NCBI GenBank assembly: GCA_944472135.2
Contig: OX235262.1
Span: 69,626,887 to 69,690,886 of the forward strand
Source of the DNA: Trichobilharzia regenti
Taxonomy: Eukaryota > Platyhelminthes > Trematoda > Strigeidida > Schistosomatidae
Reading direction: 5' to 3'
DNA: 64,000 nt
Shown: piece after piece, positions 36,901 through 43,917 of the stretch
Numbering within the stretch: the stretch's first letter is position 1
How the letters are laid out: each line of letters starts with the position of its first letter
Notes under the pieces: generated by a model
What the model was told of the DNA's origin: nothing
What the model saw: only the letters and a program-made list of their open reading frames with translations
Databases searched by the model: none
Made by a program: the position numbers and the translations under genes

Positions 36901-39900
36901 AAGTCTATAGTAGCCTGCTGAAACAGCTCCCATGACACTCCATCTCTCTGAACCGTATAGAAGAACTGACTCGATATTAGTGTTGTGAATTCGGATCTTA
37001 ATCCATATATTGAGTGCGGTGGATTTCCACACTAATCTCAGGGTATTGAAGGTTACTCCTGCTTTTCCGATTCTAGCTGGCTTTGTACATCCTCATCCGT
37101 ACCGCCTACAGTTGGAACGATACAACTTAGGTCACATAAGTGGTGGTTGGTGGTGACTAGTGTTTGTTTCCGTTGGTTAGGTGTCTTTATCATTTTTGTT
37201 TCCACAATGTTCAAATGAATTCCTGTCTTCAATGAGTCTTCTGCCGGTTCGCTTGTTTATTTTTGCCTGCATGTCAGCAAGTTTTTAAGAAATTCGACAT
37301 AAATTATCTGTGAAGTTCAGATCACCTAGCCCGCCCTGTGGAGTGAGAAGTTTTTCGAGAATATTTTCTGCTCAAACATTCTTTAGAAATAATTCTATCT
37401 TTCAAAAAAGTTAAACTGTCATCTTAAAACCTTTCGAGTTAAAAAATAAAATCTTTGAAGTTATATGAATTTAACTATGGCTAATAAATAACCACATCTC
37501 TTATGATTTACTTGTTAAACAGCATTTTTCAGTAACACATTAAAGTCACATACATACTAACCTGAACTCGTTCCCCATCGAATTTTGTTTCAAAAAGAAG
37601 GTTTAATCCTTTAATATTACACTGATTCTGTTTACCATATAACTGTTGTACTGCATAAACAAGCATATCAGCACTGTTAGCCCGTTCACACAACATAGGG
37701 CGAAATGGAGTAAATAGAGTTACATTATTTGAATTCGTCCCCTTAGAAACAATTGCATATGAACATGGTACATCTGCAATCCGTTCGCATAGAAGACGAA
37801 GATCCTAAAGACATTTAAAAAAAAAACAACCAACAAAGGTAACTGAATCGATGAAAAATCAGTTTTTACTTACAAATAACACTTCAATAGTTAATTCCCT
37901 AGATGATTTTTTATCGAAAGTCGCTTATATTACTAAAATGATGACTGAATTTAAGTAAAACTATGTCACGATCGGATATAAATTGGAGAACTTACAAACC
38001 AAGTAGTATCTGATTCACTCTACCAGTAAAGTTACGAAATTCTTTTTTCTCTCATGTACGTGTGTGTGAGTACATTTGATTACACTATCTAGCGAAATCT
38101 TATCTAGACACAACTGGCTGACTAGCTGAGTTTCAAAGTAGAACTTTGTACAGAAGTGCAATATACTTCAAGCTGACAAACTCCATGTCAACACAAAAAA
38201 GTAGAACCATAATGAGAGGAAATCTACAGGAGAAGGAATAATTAGATGAGAAGACATAAGGATTTAATGGGTCTGTGGGACTGCAAGGAGTGAATACATC
38301 CGCAGTGCTGAGAAGAATTTTAAACCATATCACAAATAGTATCCAGCTATTGGCTATCAGCATCCCGCGGATACCGATTAGGCAGACTACACCTCTCTAA
38401 GTGGCTCAAACCAATAAACAAGGAATTCCTGCAGTGATGCTCAGTTTTAGTTTGACCACTCCTAAAACTCCTCTGAAACCTAACCATATGTCAGGTAACA
38501 CTGTTCAACGAGAAATGCGGTGGCTCCATAAGCGTAACACACTTCCTAGTCATCGCAATTGATGTAACTTGACTTGCCTTCCTTATCTAAAACGCTCAAG
38601 CTCAATATTACTATATCACACCATTTTACAAGATAGGGCGTAGACATGTACGGTCAAAAACAGCTGGCCCCTTCACATCTTCCACATCCAATGATTATGT
38701 CGCATAGCTACAAAGAAGGATACAGTTAACTACTATGCTGTACACATACCTTTTGATCGATAGCCGGACATCATATCTGTACACCAGAGACGACGTCTTC
38801 TAATGGGAAATCAAGTTTAAAAGTTTATGCCATTAGTGTTTTAAAGAACGATAACGGAAGGCTTTAATTTAGACAGCATACAATATCATTGAGTGCTTTC
38901 TCAAGATATTAAATGATAATCTCATATCAATCACAATCTTTAGAATTACTAAAGATCTTAAAAAATTTTATAACATGAGTGGTCACTCCATATTAGTTTG
39001 TTTATTAGATGTATCACACAGTGAAACAGTATTATTTACTGAATAAATAATACTGTTTCACTGTGTGAAACATTAATAAACAAACTAATATGGAATTACT
39101 TACTACCACCACAATGCTCAAGTATTACACATATTAATAATGAGTGGTCAACCGTTGAATACACAAGGAATATCTGTTTTATTAACCTGAAGAAGCATAC
39201 ATAGTTTAAGCCTACAGTCCTTAGGCTCAACCGATAAACCTGAATACATTGACTGGAACACTAAATCTTTTGATTGAACACTAGTAACTAGCGTCCAATC
39301 AAAATACTCACTACAGTCCTACAGGAGGTCAATCACGAGCCCGAATAGCTCAGTGGTACGGTCTCTGACTGCACCACTGGGTGACACTGGTTCGAATCAC
39401 AGAAGGGATATGAGTTCCTTTAAGGTTGCAGATACGCCTCGCTGACTTAGTGAGTGTCGACTAGCACAAAACGTAGGTCAAAGGCTTCCTGCCAATCACC
39501 TCCAACTATCTAACACTAAATCTTTACTAAGAATCATAAGTCTATTTATCTCTAGACATTACCTGCATTATTCTCATTAGACGACAAATCAGTGCAGTAC
39601 TAGTGGTTTGGGCAGGTCAAGTAGCCCGAAATGTTAGACCGTAAGCTGGTTAGAATTTCCTTACAAACTGCGTTTTCTTTTAACATTAACCACTGTTCCT
39701 AAACACATAAACCTAGTAACCCTTCAAGAAGAGAATCCTAATTATAAATCAGAATTTTACAGCTGGCAAGGACACTGATTCTATGCCTAGTAAATAAAAA
39801 AAACATACTTTTGTAAAAATACATCGAAAATCTATTAACCATACGTTCAGATATGGAATGATAATAACAAGAATAATAATAATCATAATAAGCGTACATT

Positions 39901-42154
39901 TATTCCGAAAAACTAACTTGAGTGACTTCAAAAACAGAGATGGCAGCAGGATGAAGGCATTTGAGAACATCTTTTCCACTTAGACCACAACCAGAATCTC
40001 GCTTTACAATAAGACGTACAATCCATTTTTGTTCAACAGCAGTCGTTGAATGCAACAATGAACGTAATGCATCTAATCGTTGGTCAGGTGATGAAGCAGT
40101 AGCCAATTCATCAAGATGATTGTTAATATCCTTGATTGTTTTTTTTTCAAGTACAAAATAGCCAGATTACTAAGACATTCAGGTGTATTTTCGAAAAGTG
40201 AATAAAAGTTAATTTCGTAAAAGACCTCTACGAGGATAATATATTTCTATGAATAAAATAACAACAGAGTAGTCCCAGAAATAATACACTCCTCTGATAA
40301 ACACTAATTTGGTAATCATTGTCACAGTAGGTAGTTACAACTAATACACTTTAATATGTTATGTACCTTTTCATTCCTTATTGTATATAGCATTTAATCT
40401 GTTTGCATGTTAGCCATACAATAAGCAGGTTGAAAAGAATACAACGTGCTGAAGAATGATTAAACTACAAGACCTACTACTTCTATGGGTGGACAAATTA
40501 GTTTGGCTTAAACCAGTAAATTAAGAAAGTTCCATCAATACAGAACGAAACCGTTATAGTGCTTATCTATCTTTCAAAAGGACTCATATAATGCATACTA
40601 CAATCATAGGGGGGTATTAGTCGATTTTCTTAGCTGCGCCGTTGTCTTGCTCCTCAGGCTGTGTAAAATATATGAGAAATTGATTCACGAAGAGCAGGCT
40701 GGGTTTCATTTAGGTCATGAATGCACCGGTCACGTGCACGCCCTTCCTCAGTTACTAGAACATCGTCACATGTATTGTAGGTCAACCATCATTGTATTTC
40801 TGCATATTACGGATGCCTTCGATTTGTCCGACAAAACTATCCCTTGAAATTGTCTGTTAGACGTAGGTATGTTCCAGGGGAGTTTATTCACGTCCTGTAC
40901 AAAAACACTTCAGGCAGGATGAGGGCATACTATCACAGCCGTCCCCACTCTCACCAGTCCTCTGAATTTGTCATTGACAACACTTTGGAGAATTTGCACA
41001 GTGGAGACTTGCTGCCTGAAGAGACTTTTCGACTTTGAGTATGCAAATGATATCGTCTCATTGGTCACTAAAATCGCACCTAATCAGTTGGCGCCAAGTG
41101 TCTGCACGCATGATATGTGCTTTGGCTTTACACCCACCTATCCAGATGAACCTTTGGAAGTAGTCCTTAAGTTCGTGAGTCTAGTTAGTTATAAGTGTTA
41201 GAGGAGGCATGAAAAATTAGACATCTAACTGTAAAGTGAGAGTCAGGATGGCATACGCCAAACTACGTCACCTGTGGTACCGTCGCGACGTTAGCCTGGT
41301 AGTCAAAGGTCGGATTTATAATGAGTTGGCGTGTGATCTCGTTTCACGTCCATGAAATCTAGCCCTTTCTTAAGTTTACCTGACATAATTTTGAACTTTA
41401 AATGATACAGACACAAAGCCCAAATTATCAAGTGTTAATTCATACTGATAAGCTTTAAATCAATACACAGATCAGGAGTCGAATACAAAATATCAATGTT
41501 TGACTTTTGTCGTCAGCGTTACATTACTTATTATCACAGTAAAGGCGTTTATAAAAAGTTTGCTAATAAAGAAAATATCTTTTGTGAAGCCTAGATCGGC
41601 CTAACAAGTGTGACGGACGAAGTCTACACACTGAAAGGAACCTCTCTAGATCTTCCAATTAAATATGTTCTCCGTTAAAGACCACAGAAAAATAAAATGT
41701 CTATACCACAAACCTTCACAGATAAAATACTGTCCTCACGACATCGAGATTTCAACACTGCATATACTATATCAGCAAAATCAGAATGTCGACGCATAGG
41801 AGTGGTATGCGTTCTCAACAATATACGCGCGGCTAATCCATTCGGTGCAAGGCCAATAGCTCTGATAATTAACCGTGAAAGTGTGTGTTCACGCAATCCG
41901 AAGGCTTTTCTCAATCTATCATGTGATGGAATCAGCAAACGTAGTAATAAATAAAGACTAGCCCGACCACAAGATGAAAATTGACTCCTTGGTTTCAGAT
42001 TCAGATATTGTTCCTCCCAAAGAGATATAAATTTGGAAAGTATTCTTTCTTTTGCCTTCACCCCATTAGTCAATGCCAATTTTTCTAGTAGACGACAATA
42101 CGTTGAAAGTGAAACCTTTTCTGCAATACGTGAACTTTCACCGACTACATCCAT
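15726..42154 (-). CDS. LIG4: DNA ligase IV gene (12 coding exons), three -1 frameshifts
   Basis: ATP-dependent DNA ligase IV seals double-strand breaks in non-homologous end joining, in the nucleus, with XRCC4 and XLF. Twelve minus-strand exons, all with GT-AG borders and, apart from single missing bases, all in phase 0, encode about 1115 residues (human LIG4 has about 911; the excess lies mainly in low-complexity inserts). Order: N-terminal DNA-binding domain (exons 1-2), nucleotidyltransferase with active-site Lys in KFDGER at about residue 292 (exon 3), LDGEMM at about 349 (exon 4), EGLIVK at about 482 and KIKPDY at about 507 (exon 5), OB fold (exons 5-7), BRCT1 (exons 8-10), BRCT2 (exons 11-12). 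Exons 5, 9 and 10 each lack one base, so the frame as written is broken three times, although homology continues immediately in the next frame. Intact splice sites and motifs suggest a functional gene with sequence errors; genuine decay is the alternative. Confidence 0.93.
16015..16200 (-). mobile_element. Type B SINE in LIG4 intron 11
   Basis: The reverse complement runs from GCGTCGGTGGCACAGCGG to the GTGTGGAATCAAGC tail and a T-run at 16011-16021 (poly-A on the minus strand). Paired head-to-head with the copy at 16504. Confidence 0.9.
16504..16705 (+). mobile_element. Type B SINE in LIG4 intron 11
   Basis: Starts GCATCGGTGGTACAGTGG, has B box GGGGTTCGAGCCC, tail TGTGGAATCAAGCTGTAA and an A-rich end. 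Confidence 0.9.
16765..17030 (-). mobile_element. Alpha SINE in LIG4 intron 11
   Basis: Reverse complement of an alpha unit: ACGAGTTTGACCACAGATTG tail, GGAGTACTGGACAGCCGTTTC hammerhead-like part, CCAGGGTTCGAACGC B box. Confidence 0.85.
17045..17430 (+). mobile_element. Alpha SINE with the best-preserved hammerhead-like core
   Basis: Full unit: 5' part from GATGCTCACTAGTGACTTGC, head with A box CTAGTGGCTGAATGG and B box GGGTTCGAACCC, then CTGATGA at 17321-17327 and GAAAC at 17343-17347. A three-pair stem II (TCC/GGA, 17329-17341) sits between them. The palindrome ACAGCTGT follows, then C at 17354. Short stem I strands TACT (17316-17319) and AGTA (17356-17359) pair. The unit ends with ATCAATCTGTGGTCAAACTC. 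Confidence 0.85.
17440..18055. other. LIG4 intron 11, nothing recognised
   Basis: AT-rich intron sequence without repeat or coding assignment. Confidence 0.4.
18056..18425 (-). mobile_element. LINE 3' scrap in LIG4 intron 11
   Basis: Parallels the LINE copy at 22540-22760: TCATCTTCATTCAAAATCGAGC and GTTTGTAGCAGACTGTTGG here against TCATCTTCAGTATGCACCC and GTCTGCAACAAGCTGTTGG there. Confidence 0.65.
18529..18873 (-). CDS. LIG4: LIG4 exon 11 (BRCT2)
   Basis: Acceptor CAAAG before 18873 (or AAAG before 18867; both phase 0), donor GTAGGT. Encodes LLNEFKGDTDVL ... GPICIYKSESISNLQ ... CINPTHIVM, consistent with the first half of the C-terminal BRCT domain. Similarity is weaker than for the catalytic exons; the placement rests on order, phase and the join to exon 12. 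Confidence 0.8.
18880..19400. other. LIG4 intron 10, nothing recognised
   Basis: Contains sequence that looks like a worn tRNA-type repeat near 19040-19110 (GGATTCGAGTCTTAGTG), not assigned to a family. Confidence 0.35.
19401..19860. other. Unassigned GC-richer block in LIG4 intron 10
   Basis: Clearly higher GC than its surroundings, with a 100-codon plus-strand open frame (19556-19858) and no recognised domain. Probably a fragment of a mobile element not otherwise represented here. Confidence 0.35.
20230..20430 (-). mobile_element. RTE-like LINE C-terminal scrap
   Basis: Worn copy of the segment seen at 42800-42950 and 38300-38480. Shared words include GTCTACACCTCTCC near 20317, the TGGCTCAAA region and GTTTTGACCAC. 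Confidence 0.6.
20436..20640 (-). mobile_element. tRNA-derived SINE (type C, LINE-tailed)
   Basis: The tRNA-like head is reversed at about 20560-20635 (GGATCGGAGCCCAG, CTACCACTGAACCACC). The body GGCGCGGTTGCTAGCC matches the GGGCTAGCAACCCCG body of the copy at 34203. Confidence 0.75.
20641..20862 (-). mobile_element. tRNA-derived SINE (type C, LINE-tailed)
   Basis: The head is reversed at about 20790-20860 (GGGATTCGAACCCCGG, GCTGAGCCAACG). Its 3' tail on the minus strand reads GTTCCACTGGGAACGTGAGG, like 34400. Confidence 0.8.
20921..21225 (-). CDS. LIG4: LIG4 exon 10 (end of BRCT1), -1 frameshift
   Basis: Acceptor ATTTTAG, donor GTATGT. Encodes HNVVRLHWLIDCFNKKSLLPWKPK, the BRCT1 end with its conserved Trp. 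The match then continues in the next frame as RYVFNAAFCADKLAQEYD and KFGDSY (human REYDCYGDSY). The exon is 305 bases, one short of 306. The break falls at a run of four A/T bases (21091-21094); one more base there would restore the frame. Confidence 0.88.
21350..21690 (+). mobile_element. Alpha SINE in LIG4 intron 9
   Basis: Full unit upstream of exon 10 in the genomic sense. 5' part GCTCACCAGCGACTGGC, A/B box region AATGACTGAATAATC / GGATTCAATTCC, CTGATGA near 21609, GACGAAAC near 21632, then AACTGTC. Confidence 0.8.
21903..22095 (-). mobile_element. Type B SINE in LIG4 intron 9
   Basis: Reverse complement, from a T-run at 21901 (poly-A) through GCTTGATTCCACACCG to GTGCCACCGACG. The B box is intact. 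Confidence 0.9.
22350..22940 (-). mobile_element. RTE-like LINE 3' region, family Y
   Basis: Minus strand. The 3' end is GGAACCCAAGGGAACAATAT next to a TA tract, as at 32020. The coding scrap has KVRNIECNEKDFQQLVADFH-type sequence, parallel to the copies at 35300 and 36900. Confidence 0.75.
23140..23246 (+). mobile_element. Type C SINE fragment
   Basis: GGGTTGGGCGTAGGGCTAATGACCC and GCTACAGGAACTTCAA match the body of the copies at 33893 and 34203; the head is missing. It ends at a TA tract. Confidence 0.6.
23420..23710 (+). mobile_element. Solo LTR, family C, TSD CTAT
   Basis: Begins TGTGGTGAGAGC and ends TTGTTACA. TATA-like TATAAATACG near 23647 and AATAAACGATCTGTTGCCTG near 23670. Identical tetramers CTAT at 23416-23419 and 23711-23714 form a 4-bp target duplication. 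In LIG4 intron 9, antisense to LIG4. Confidence 0.85.
23715..24190. other. LIG4 intron 9, unassigned
   Basis: The block 23800-23990 is GC-richer (GGCTGGGATACTGCCC, CCCTCCCTGAGCTTCGG) and may be a mobile fragment; no family assigned. Confidence 0.3.
24194..24357 (-). CDS. LIG4: LIG4 exon 9 (BRCT1), -1 frameshift
   Basis: Acceptor TTTTCAG, donor GTAAGT. The first frame gives LDYFEGHEICLWLSN ... YENNI and the next frame gives AYGGIVVQNPSPNTFCIV. These match human FEDVEFCVMSG ... ENRI and AEFGGYIVQNPGPDTYCVI. The exon is 164 bases, one short of a codon multiple. The missing base lies at about 24266-24274. The BRCT1 match resumes immediately after it. Confidence 0.88.
24415..24632 (-). mobile_element. 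Type D SINE, minus strand, LIG4 intron 8
   Basis: Reverse complement of the D unit: GATGCTTATC-side tail, AAGGAACTCATATCCC, GAGATTCGAATCCG (B box), GAGCTATTCGGACTCGCG. It begins 58 bases from the exon 9 acceptor side. Confidence 0.8.
24650..25012 (+). mobile_element. Type D SINE, plus strand, LIG4 intron 8
   Basis: Head CTCAAATAGCTCCGTGGTAACG, B box GCGGGTTCGAATCCC, body GGGACATGAGTTCCTTCAA and GCAGATACACCTTGC, 3' part to CACTAGTAACTAACTAGTG. Forms a head-to-head inverted pair with the preceding copy. Confidence 0.82.
25013..25738. other. LIG4 intron 8, nothing recognised
   Basis: AT-rich, with an AAT run near 25577-25588. Confidence 0.4.
25739..25878 (+). mobile_element. Alpha SINE 3' fragment
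   Basis: GCTGAAGAGTCTCAAACTAGG, CAAAACAAGTTCCCAGTACT and the 3' end AAACCAACACTTGAGAATA. Lies about 75 bases from exon 8. Confidence 0.7.
25953..26243 (-). CDS. LIG4: LIG4 exon 8 (linker into BRCT1)
   Basis: Starts GKLATKRLS after acceptor AATAG (human GKLASKHL). It continues as an acidic Ser/Asn-rich linker (DESIEEGEEEKQS ... MDVDQPLATS) and ends KQRRGVGISEKHVRF. Donor choice is uncertain: GTGCAT after 25953 or GTGCGT after 25962; both keep phase 0. The linker is longer than I expect from the human protein. Confidence 0.82.
26244..26899. other. LIG4 intron 7, nothing recognised
   Basis: AT-rich; may include the worn 3' end of the following Penelope copy. Confidence 0.35.
26900..27730 (-). 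mobile_element. Penelope-like element in LIG4 intron 7
   Basis: Minus strand, RT then endonuclease. GPLLADCFLASLGN at about 27680-27722, palm motif MYQRCMDDTFIICDE near 27595-27640 in another frame, then HTIQFTSKSEMNS, the connector, and GIY-YIG (CVYKFTCSCGTNYIGYTN, 27020-27080). Broken by frameshifts. Same sense as LIG4. Confidence 0.85.
27891..28037 (-). CDS. LIG4: LIG4 exon 7 (motif VI region)
   Basis: 49 codons, acceptor CTTACAG, donor GTAGGT. It contains AGLTLRFPRVVAIRHDKSW, the ligase motif VI region (human TLRFPRIEKIRDDKEW). The length is a codon multiple. A Penelope fragment ends roughly 160 bases downstream in the following intron. Confidence 0.95.
28535..28786 (-). mobile_element. 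Alpha SINE, minus arm of an inverted pair
   Basis: ACGAGTTAATCACGGATTG, GGAGTACTGGACAGCTACTG, CCAGGGTTCGAACCCAGGG, GCCACTGGGACCCG: the full 3' half of the unit on the minus strand. Confidence 0.9.
28787..29070 (+). mobile_element. Alpha SINE, plus arm of an inverted pair
   Basis: Mirrors the preceding copy: GAATCGGGTCCCAGCGG, AGGTTCGAACCCTGG, GTACTGACGATGATTCCC, GGATGAAACAGCAGCTGTCC, GGTTCTCTAACTGATATC. The three-base insert (CGA) splits the hammerhead-like CTGATGA. Confidence 0.9.
29071..30122. other. LIG4 intron 6, nothing recognised
   Basis: AT-rich, apart from a C-rich run near 29593-29612 and an unassigned block at 29620-29960. Confidence 0.4.
30123..30293 (-). CDS. LIG4: LIG4 exon 6 (OB fold)
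   Basis: 57 codons, acceptor TTAATAG, donor GTTAAT. Encodes VKSGLTIKQFKEIDNLL ... HWKVYD ... TERPDVWIAPKSSLVLQ, matching the human segment that ends EKPEVYIEPCNSVIVQ. The length is a codon multiple. Confidence 0.93.
30294..30835. other. LIG4 intron 5, nothing recognised
   Basis: AT-rich intron. Confidence 0.4.
30838..32048 (+). mobile_element. RTE-like LINE, family Y, RT to 3' end
   Basis: Broken RT: a fatty EKAFDRQ start near 30868, LLEYYGVPEIFINLIQQLYD, FQVNTGVRQGCLLSPMIF (RT motif B region, about 31025-31080). The C-terminal part (NIDKMEVMKITN; FIHLPREHCL; KPIWKSSSFSINNKIR) is spread over several frames. The 3' end is GAAGCCATATGTTCCACTAG ... AACCCAAGGGAACAATAATA. Confidence 0.85.
32049..32989. 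other. LIG4 intron 5, nothing recognised
   Basis: AT-rich intron without assignment. Confidence 0.4.
32990..33190 (+). mobile_element. Type C SINE with LINE-like tail, LIG4 intron 5
   Basis: B box GGGTTCGATCCCC, short body, and tail GAAGACCTATGTTCCACTCG. It ends about 50 bases from the exon 5 donor. Confidence 0.7.
33242..33765 (-). CDS. LIG4: LIG4 exon 5 (motifs IV, V), -1 frameshift
   Basis: Starts LLTSKSLLERKKLL after acceptor TTCAAG and contains EGLIVK (motif IV) and WWKIKPDYIHGLLADLD with IVGGY (motif V). The first frame then diverges. The next frame gives RNRISHFLCAV ... LTRFYTFCK, matching SHFLCAV and FHTLSRV of human LIG4, and runs to donor GTATGC. The exon is 524 bases, one short of 525, though both borders are phase 0. 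The missing base lies between 33340 and 33364: the second frame has a TAG at 33362-33364, and homology in it starts at 33340. Confidence 0.92.
33893..34150 (+). mobile_element. Type C SINE, LIG4 intron 4
   Basis: GTAGTTCGGTGGTAGAATGC (A box), TTGGTTCGATTACC (B box), body AACCCTGACCCGTAG, tail GAACTTCAAGGTTCCAAGCC and GAAGCCCTGAATTCTATTC. Confidence 0.8.
34203..34430 (+). mobile_element. Type C SINE with intact LINE-like tail
   Basis: Head GCGTCGGTGGCACAGCGG shared with type B, then the C body GGGGCTAGCAACCCCGTCC and tail GAAGCCCTATGTTCCACTGG GAACGTGAAAAAA. Compare LINE ends at 31997 and 36560. Confidence 0.85.
34500..34740 (-). mobile_element. Alpha SINE (degenerate)
   Basis: CAGGGAATACTCGACAGCTG, CAGGGATTCGAATCCAGG, AACTTCTACCAATTCATG and GCGCAACCACCAACC mark the minus-strand alpha unit. 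Confidence 0.75.
35090..35870 (+). mobile_element. RTE-like LINE 3' part, family Y
   Basis: KSVWKSTALSVKFKIRI, NIKSLLLYDSGTWLT and HMLRRPLSSTKSQTLEW in different frames. The 3' end is TTTATGTTCCACCCAGAATCCAAGGG and a TTA run. The TTA run stops about 17 bases from the LIG4 exon 4 donor. Confidence 0.8.
35888..36190 (-). CDS. LIG4: LIG4 exon 4 (motif III)
   Basis: 101 codons, acceptor AAACAG, donor GTATGT. It starts LHKSKNSYRYWSRNG, contains CILDGEMM (motif III) and TKFDVKR, and ends CFVVFDILYLNGE (motif IIIa). The 3' end of a LINE (35870) stops about 17 bases before the donor. Confidence 0.95.
36530..37140 (-). mobile_element. RTE-like LINE 3' part, family Y
   Basis: Minus strand: WKSTALNIWIKIRIHNTNIE, SVLLYGSERW, ATIDFHRQVRRLRFDTAD and KICRRKQKWIKHTRRRLP across frames. 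The 3' end is GAAGCCCTATGTTCCACTCG GAACC. LIG4 intron 3. Confidence 0.82.
37562..37804 (-). CDS. LIG4: LIG4 exon 3 with active-site lysine
   Basis: 81 codons between acceptor TTTAG and donor GTTAGT. It contains LFTPFRPMLCERAN followed by LLFETKFDGERVQ. The Lys of KFDGER is the residue adenylated in ligase motif I. The length is a codon multiple. Confidence 0.95.
38130..38800 (-). mobile_element. RTE-like LINE C-terminal part, worn
   Basis: Parallels 42760-43260: CATCCGCAGTGCTGAGAAG here and CATCTGCGCCACTGAGAAC there, then CTACACCTCTCTAAGTGGCT against CTACACCTTTCTACGTGGCT. Minus strand, LIG4 intron 2. Confidence 0.75.
38987..39094. repeat. Near-perfect hairpin, about 51-bp arms, 5-bp loop
   Basis: Arm 38987-39038 and arm 39044-39094 are reverse complements except near ATTAGATGTATCACAC, where a few bases differ; the loop is CTGAA. 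AT-rich ends and a GC-containing centre (CACAGTGAAACAGTATT). Possibly a miniature foldback element. In LIG4 intron 2. Confidence 0.9.
39270..39520 (+). mobile_element. Type D SINE, LIG4 intron 2
   Basis: GAACACTAGTAACTAGCGTC, GCCCGAATAGCTCAGTGG (A box), ACTGGTTCGAATCAC (B box), GGGATATGAGTTCCTTTAAG, GCAGATACGCCTCGCTGAC. Confidence 0.85.
39918..40130 (-). CDS. LIG4: LIG4 exon 2
   Basis: 71 codons, with the acceptor AATCAAG before 40130 and the donor GTTAGT after 39918. It encodes DINNHLDELATA ... EQKWIVRLIVKRDSGCGLS ... LHPAAISVFEVTQ, the end of the ligase N-terminal domain (human has QKWLIRMI and then FHNDAAELHNVT). The length is a codon multiple. Confidence 0.93.
40131..40619. other. LIG4 intron 1, nothing recognised
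   Basis: AT-rich intron. Confidence 0.4.
40620..41390 (+). mobile_element. RTE-like LINE fragment, family X, LIG4 intron 1
   Basis: KLIHEEQAGFHLGHECTGH, LEHRHMYCRSTIIVFLHITD (RT, parallel to QVGFSIGRGCIDHIFTLRQI and ILEHRHSYRRPTIIIFLDLK at 50140-50260). Then FEYANDIVSLV (worn Y-ADD motif) and RMAYAKLRHLWYRRDVSL. Parts of the RT are deleted between these. Confidence 0.82.
41714..42154 (-). CDS. LIG4: LIG4 exon 1 (start, N-terminal DNA-binding domain)
   Basis: 147 codons from ATG at 42154. The start is supported by an in-frame TGA seven codons upstream. It contains the ligase N-terminal pattern (YCRLLEKLALTNGVKAKER, LLRLLIPSHDR, RLIIRAIGLAPNG, FADIVYAVLKSRC), which aligns with the start of human LIG4. 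The donor is GTTTGT at 41713. Its last residues SILSVK join exon 2 as SVK-DINNHLD, matching the human order. Confidence 0.93.
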
Positions 42155-42739
42155 ATGAAAGACTAATCTTCAGAAACCACAACAGGCCGTCAGAGATTGA
42201 GGCGCTTGTAATATAAACAAAAAAGGAGAAGGTAGTGGAGTACAAGAATGACTAAATACTTTGTGTACAGCATTCATATCGTCGAACATTGTTACAGGCA
42301 GTCAAAACAAACTCGATAAGTGTCAGGTTTTTCAACAGGAATAGTTAAATGTTTCTTTTACATTGAACATATACCGGAAAAAATTACAGAGTAAATAAGA
42401 GAGTTAACTCCACGATCCGACCGTTTGATACTTAGACGTTGTAACAATTAGGTTCATGTATACTGTATAGTGCAGCGAGTAATGACTTTATACATTTATC
42501 GTATTCTAATTTCTTCACTCTTAAATATTTTCCTACTTAGTTTAGCACTTCAAAAATGCATTGGACCAACTTACTGTCTGTCTGTCTGTTTTCGACATAG
42601 AACTTTGCACAAATGTGCGGAAGTTCAAGTCGCCACATTCCGTGTAGCACGCGAAGCAAGAGAAGAAAGTACAAGAAAAGCATAATAGAAACAGTGAGCA
42701 GAGGTGTGAGACAAAGGAGTAATAAAGAAATACAAAACA
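42155..42739. other. 5' flank of LIG4
   Basis: No obvious TATA box or other promoter signal upstream of the start at 42154; no other gene seen. Any 5' untranslated exon cannot be recognised. Confidence 0.35.
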
Positions 42740-43520
42740 GTTTCATTGAAGATCATAAGTCACAGGGAGTGGATGCATCTGCGCCACTGAGAACGGTTTT
42801 GAGCCATGTCACCAATTGTTTCCAACCATAGATTTTTACCGTCCCGAGGACCCCAGCCTGGAAGTCTACACCTTTCTACGTGGCTTAGACCAACTGTTGT
42901 GGATTTCATTGACTGATGCCAAGTTTTTGTTTGACCGCTGCTAGCTTTTTTCCAGCCTGACCCTATATCCGCTAACATTGCTCGTCGAGGGAGGCGATGG
43001 CTTGGCATACGTAACACATGTCCTAACCATCTCAGTCTTTGTAGCTTCACGACTTCGTCGATTGATTTCCCCTGTTTACCTAGAACTCTGCGCCTAACCT
43101 CCATGTTGCTCACCTTATTATGCCACTTTATACGGGAAATAGAGCGCAGGCACCTATGATCAAAGACAGCTAGTCTTTTCATGTCTTCCACTCTCAGTGG
43201 CCAGGTCTCACAACCATAAAGGAGGACGGAGCGGACTGATGAGCAGTACACCCGCCCTTTGGTCGATAGTCGAACATCTCGTCTACGCCAGAGTCGGCGT
43301 AAACTAACAAATGCGAAACGAGCCCCTTGTATTCGTGCTGAGATTTCGTCAGAGATCAGCCCGTTGGCACTGGCTGATGGTACTTCCCAAATAAGTGAAG
43401 CGGTCAACGTGCTCTACCACTTCACTTCCTATTTTTAAACTAGGCGTCGATGTAGTCCAGTCCTGTAACATCATCTTGCATTTGGCGGGAGCGAATCGCA
43501 TGCCAAACATTCGTAGATTG
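42740..43520 (-). mobile_element. RTE-like LINE C-terminal region, family X
   Basis: 215-codon minus-strand frame (42760-43407) with ARIQGARFAFVSLRRLWRRR, SVLLYGCETWPLR, RCLRSISRIKWHNKVSN and LQRLRWLGHVLRMP: the domain after the RT in RTE-like LINEs. The preceding MRFAPAKCKMML lies in another frame up to about 43510. The endonuclease and most of the RT are absent. Confidence 0.88.
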
Positions 43521-43917
43521 CGGCTCAAGGACCAACTTACACACCAAATGATCCAGACAATTCAAGTGATGCAGGGGGACTACATATGTGTCACAAATAC
43601 AAGTCTAAGTCGCGTAGGTTTTGTTTTTGATAAACGCAATACGCATTATCAAGGCGAAAGGCACAGTCTTGGGCCTCTCAAAACCCTATCCTCGATTTGT
43701 CATATTTTTGTAAGTTAAACATAAACACAGCACTATCATCCGATGTACCTAAATTCCAAAAGAAATCAGGAATCTTAACGATGACACACATGCAATATAT
43801 TGAAAAGCCTAAATCGGTCATTCGCTAAAGATCTTAAACACAGCATAGATAAGCCAAAAAATAAAGTATAGTGCATGTTATATCACCGCATTCTGACCAA
43901 CCATAATAGAGCCGACA
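43521..43917. other. No recognisable gene
   Basis: Flank between a LINE scrap and the foldback element; nothing recognised. Confidence 0.4.

Noticed and set aside
41697..41954. Plus-strand open frame over LIG4 exon 1
   Set aside because: Antisense shadow of the exon 1 coding sequence.
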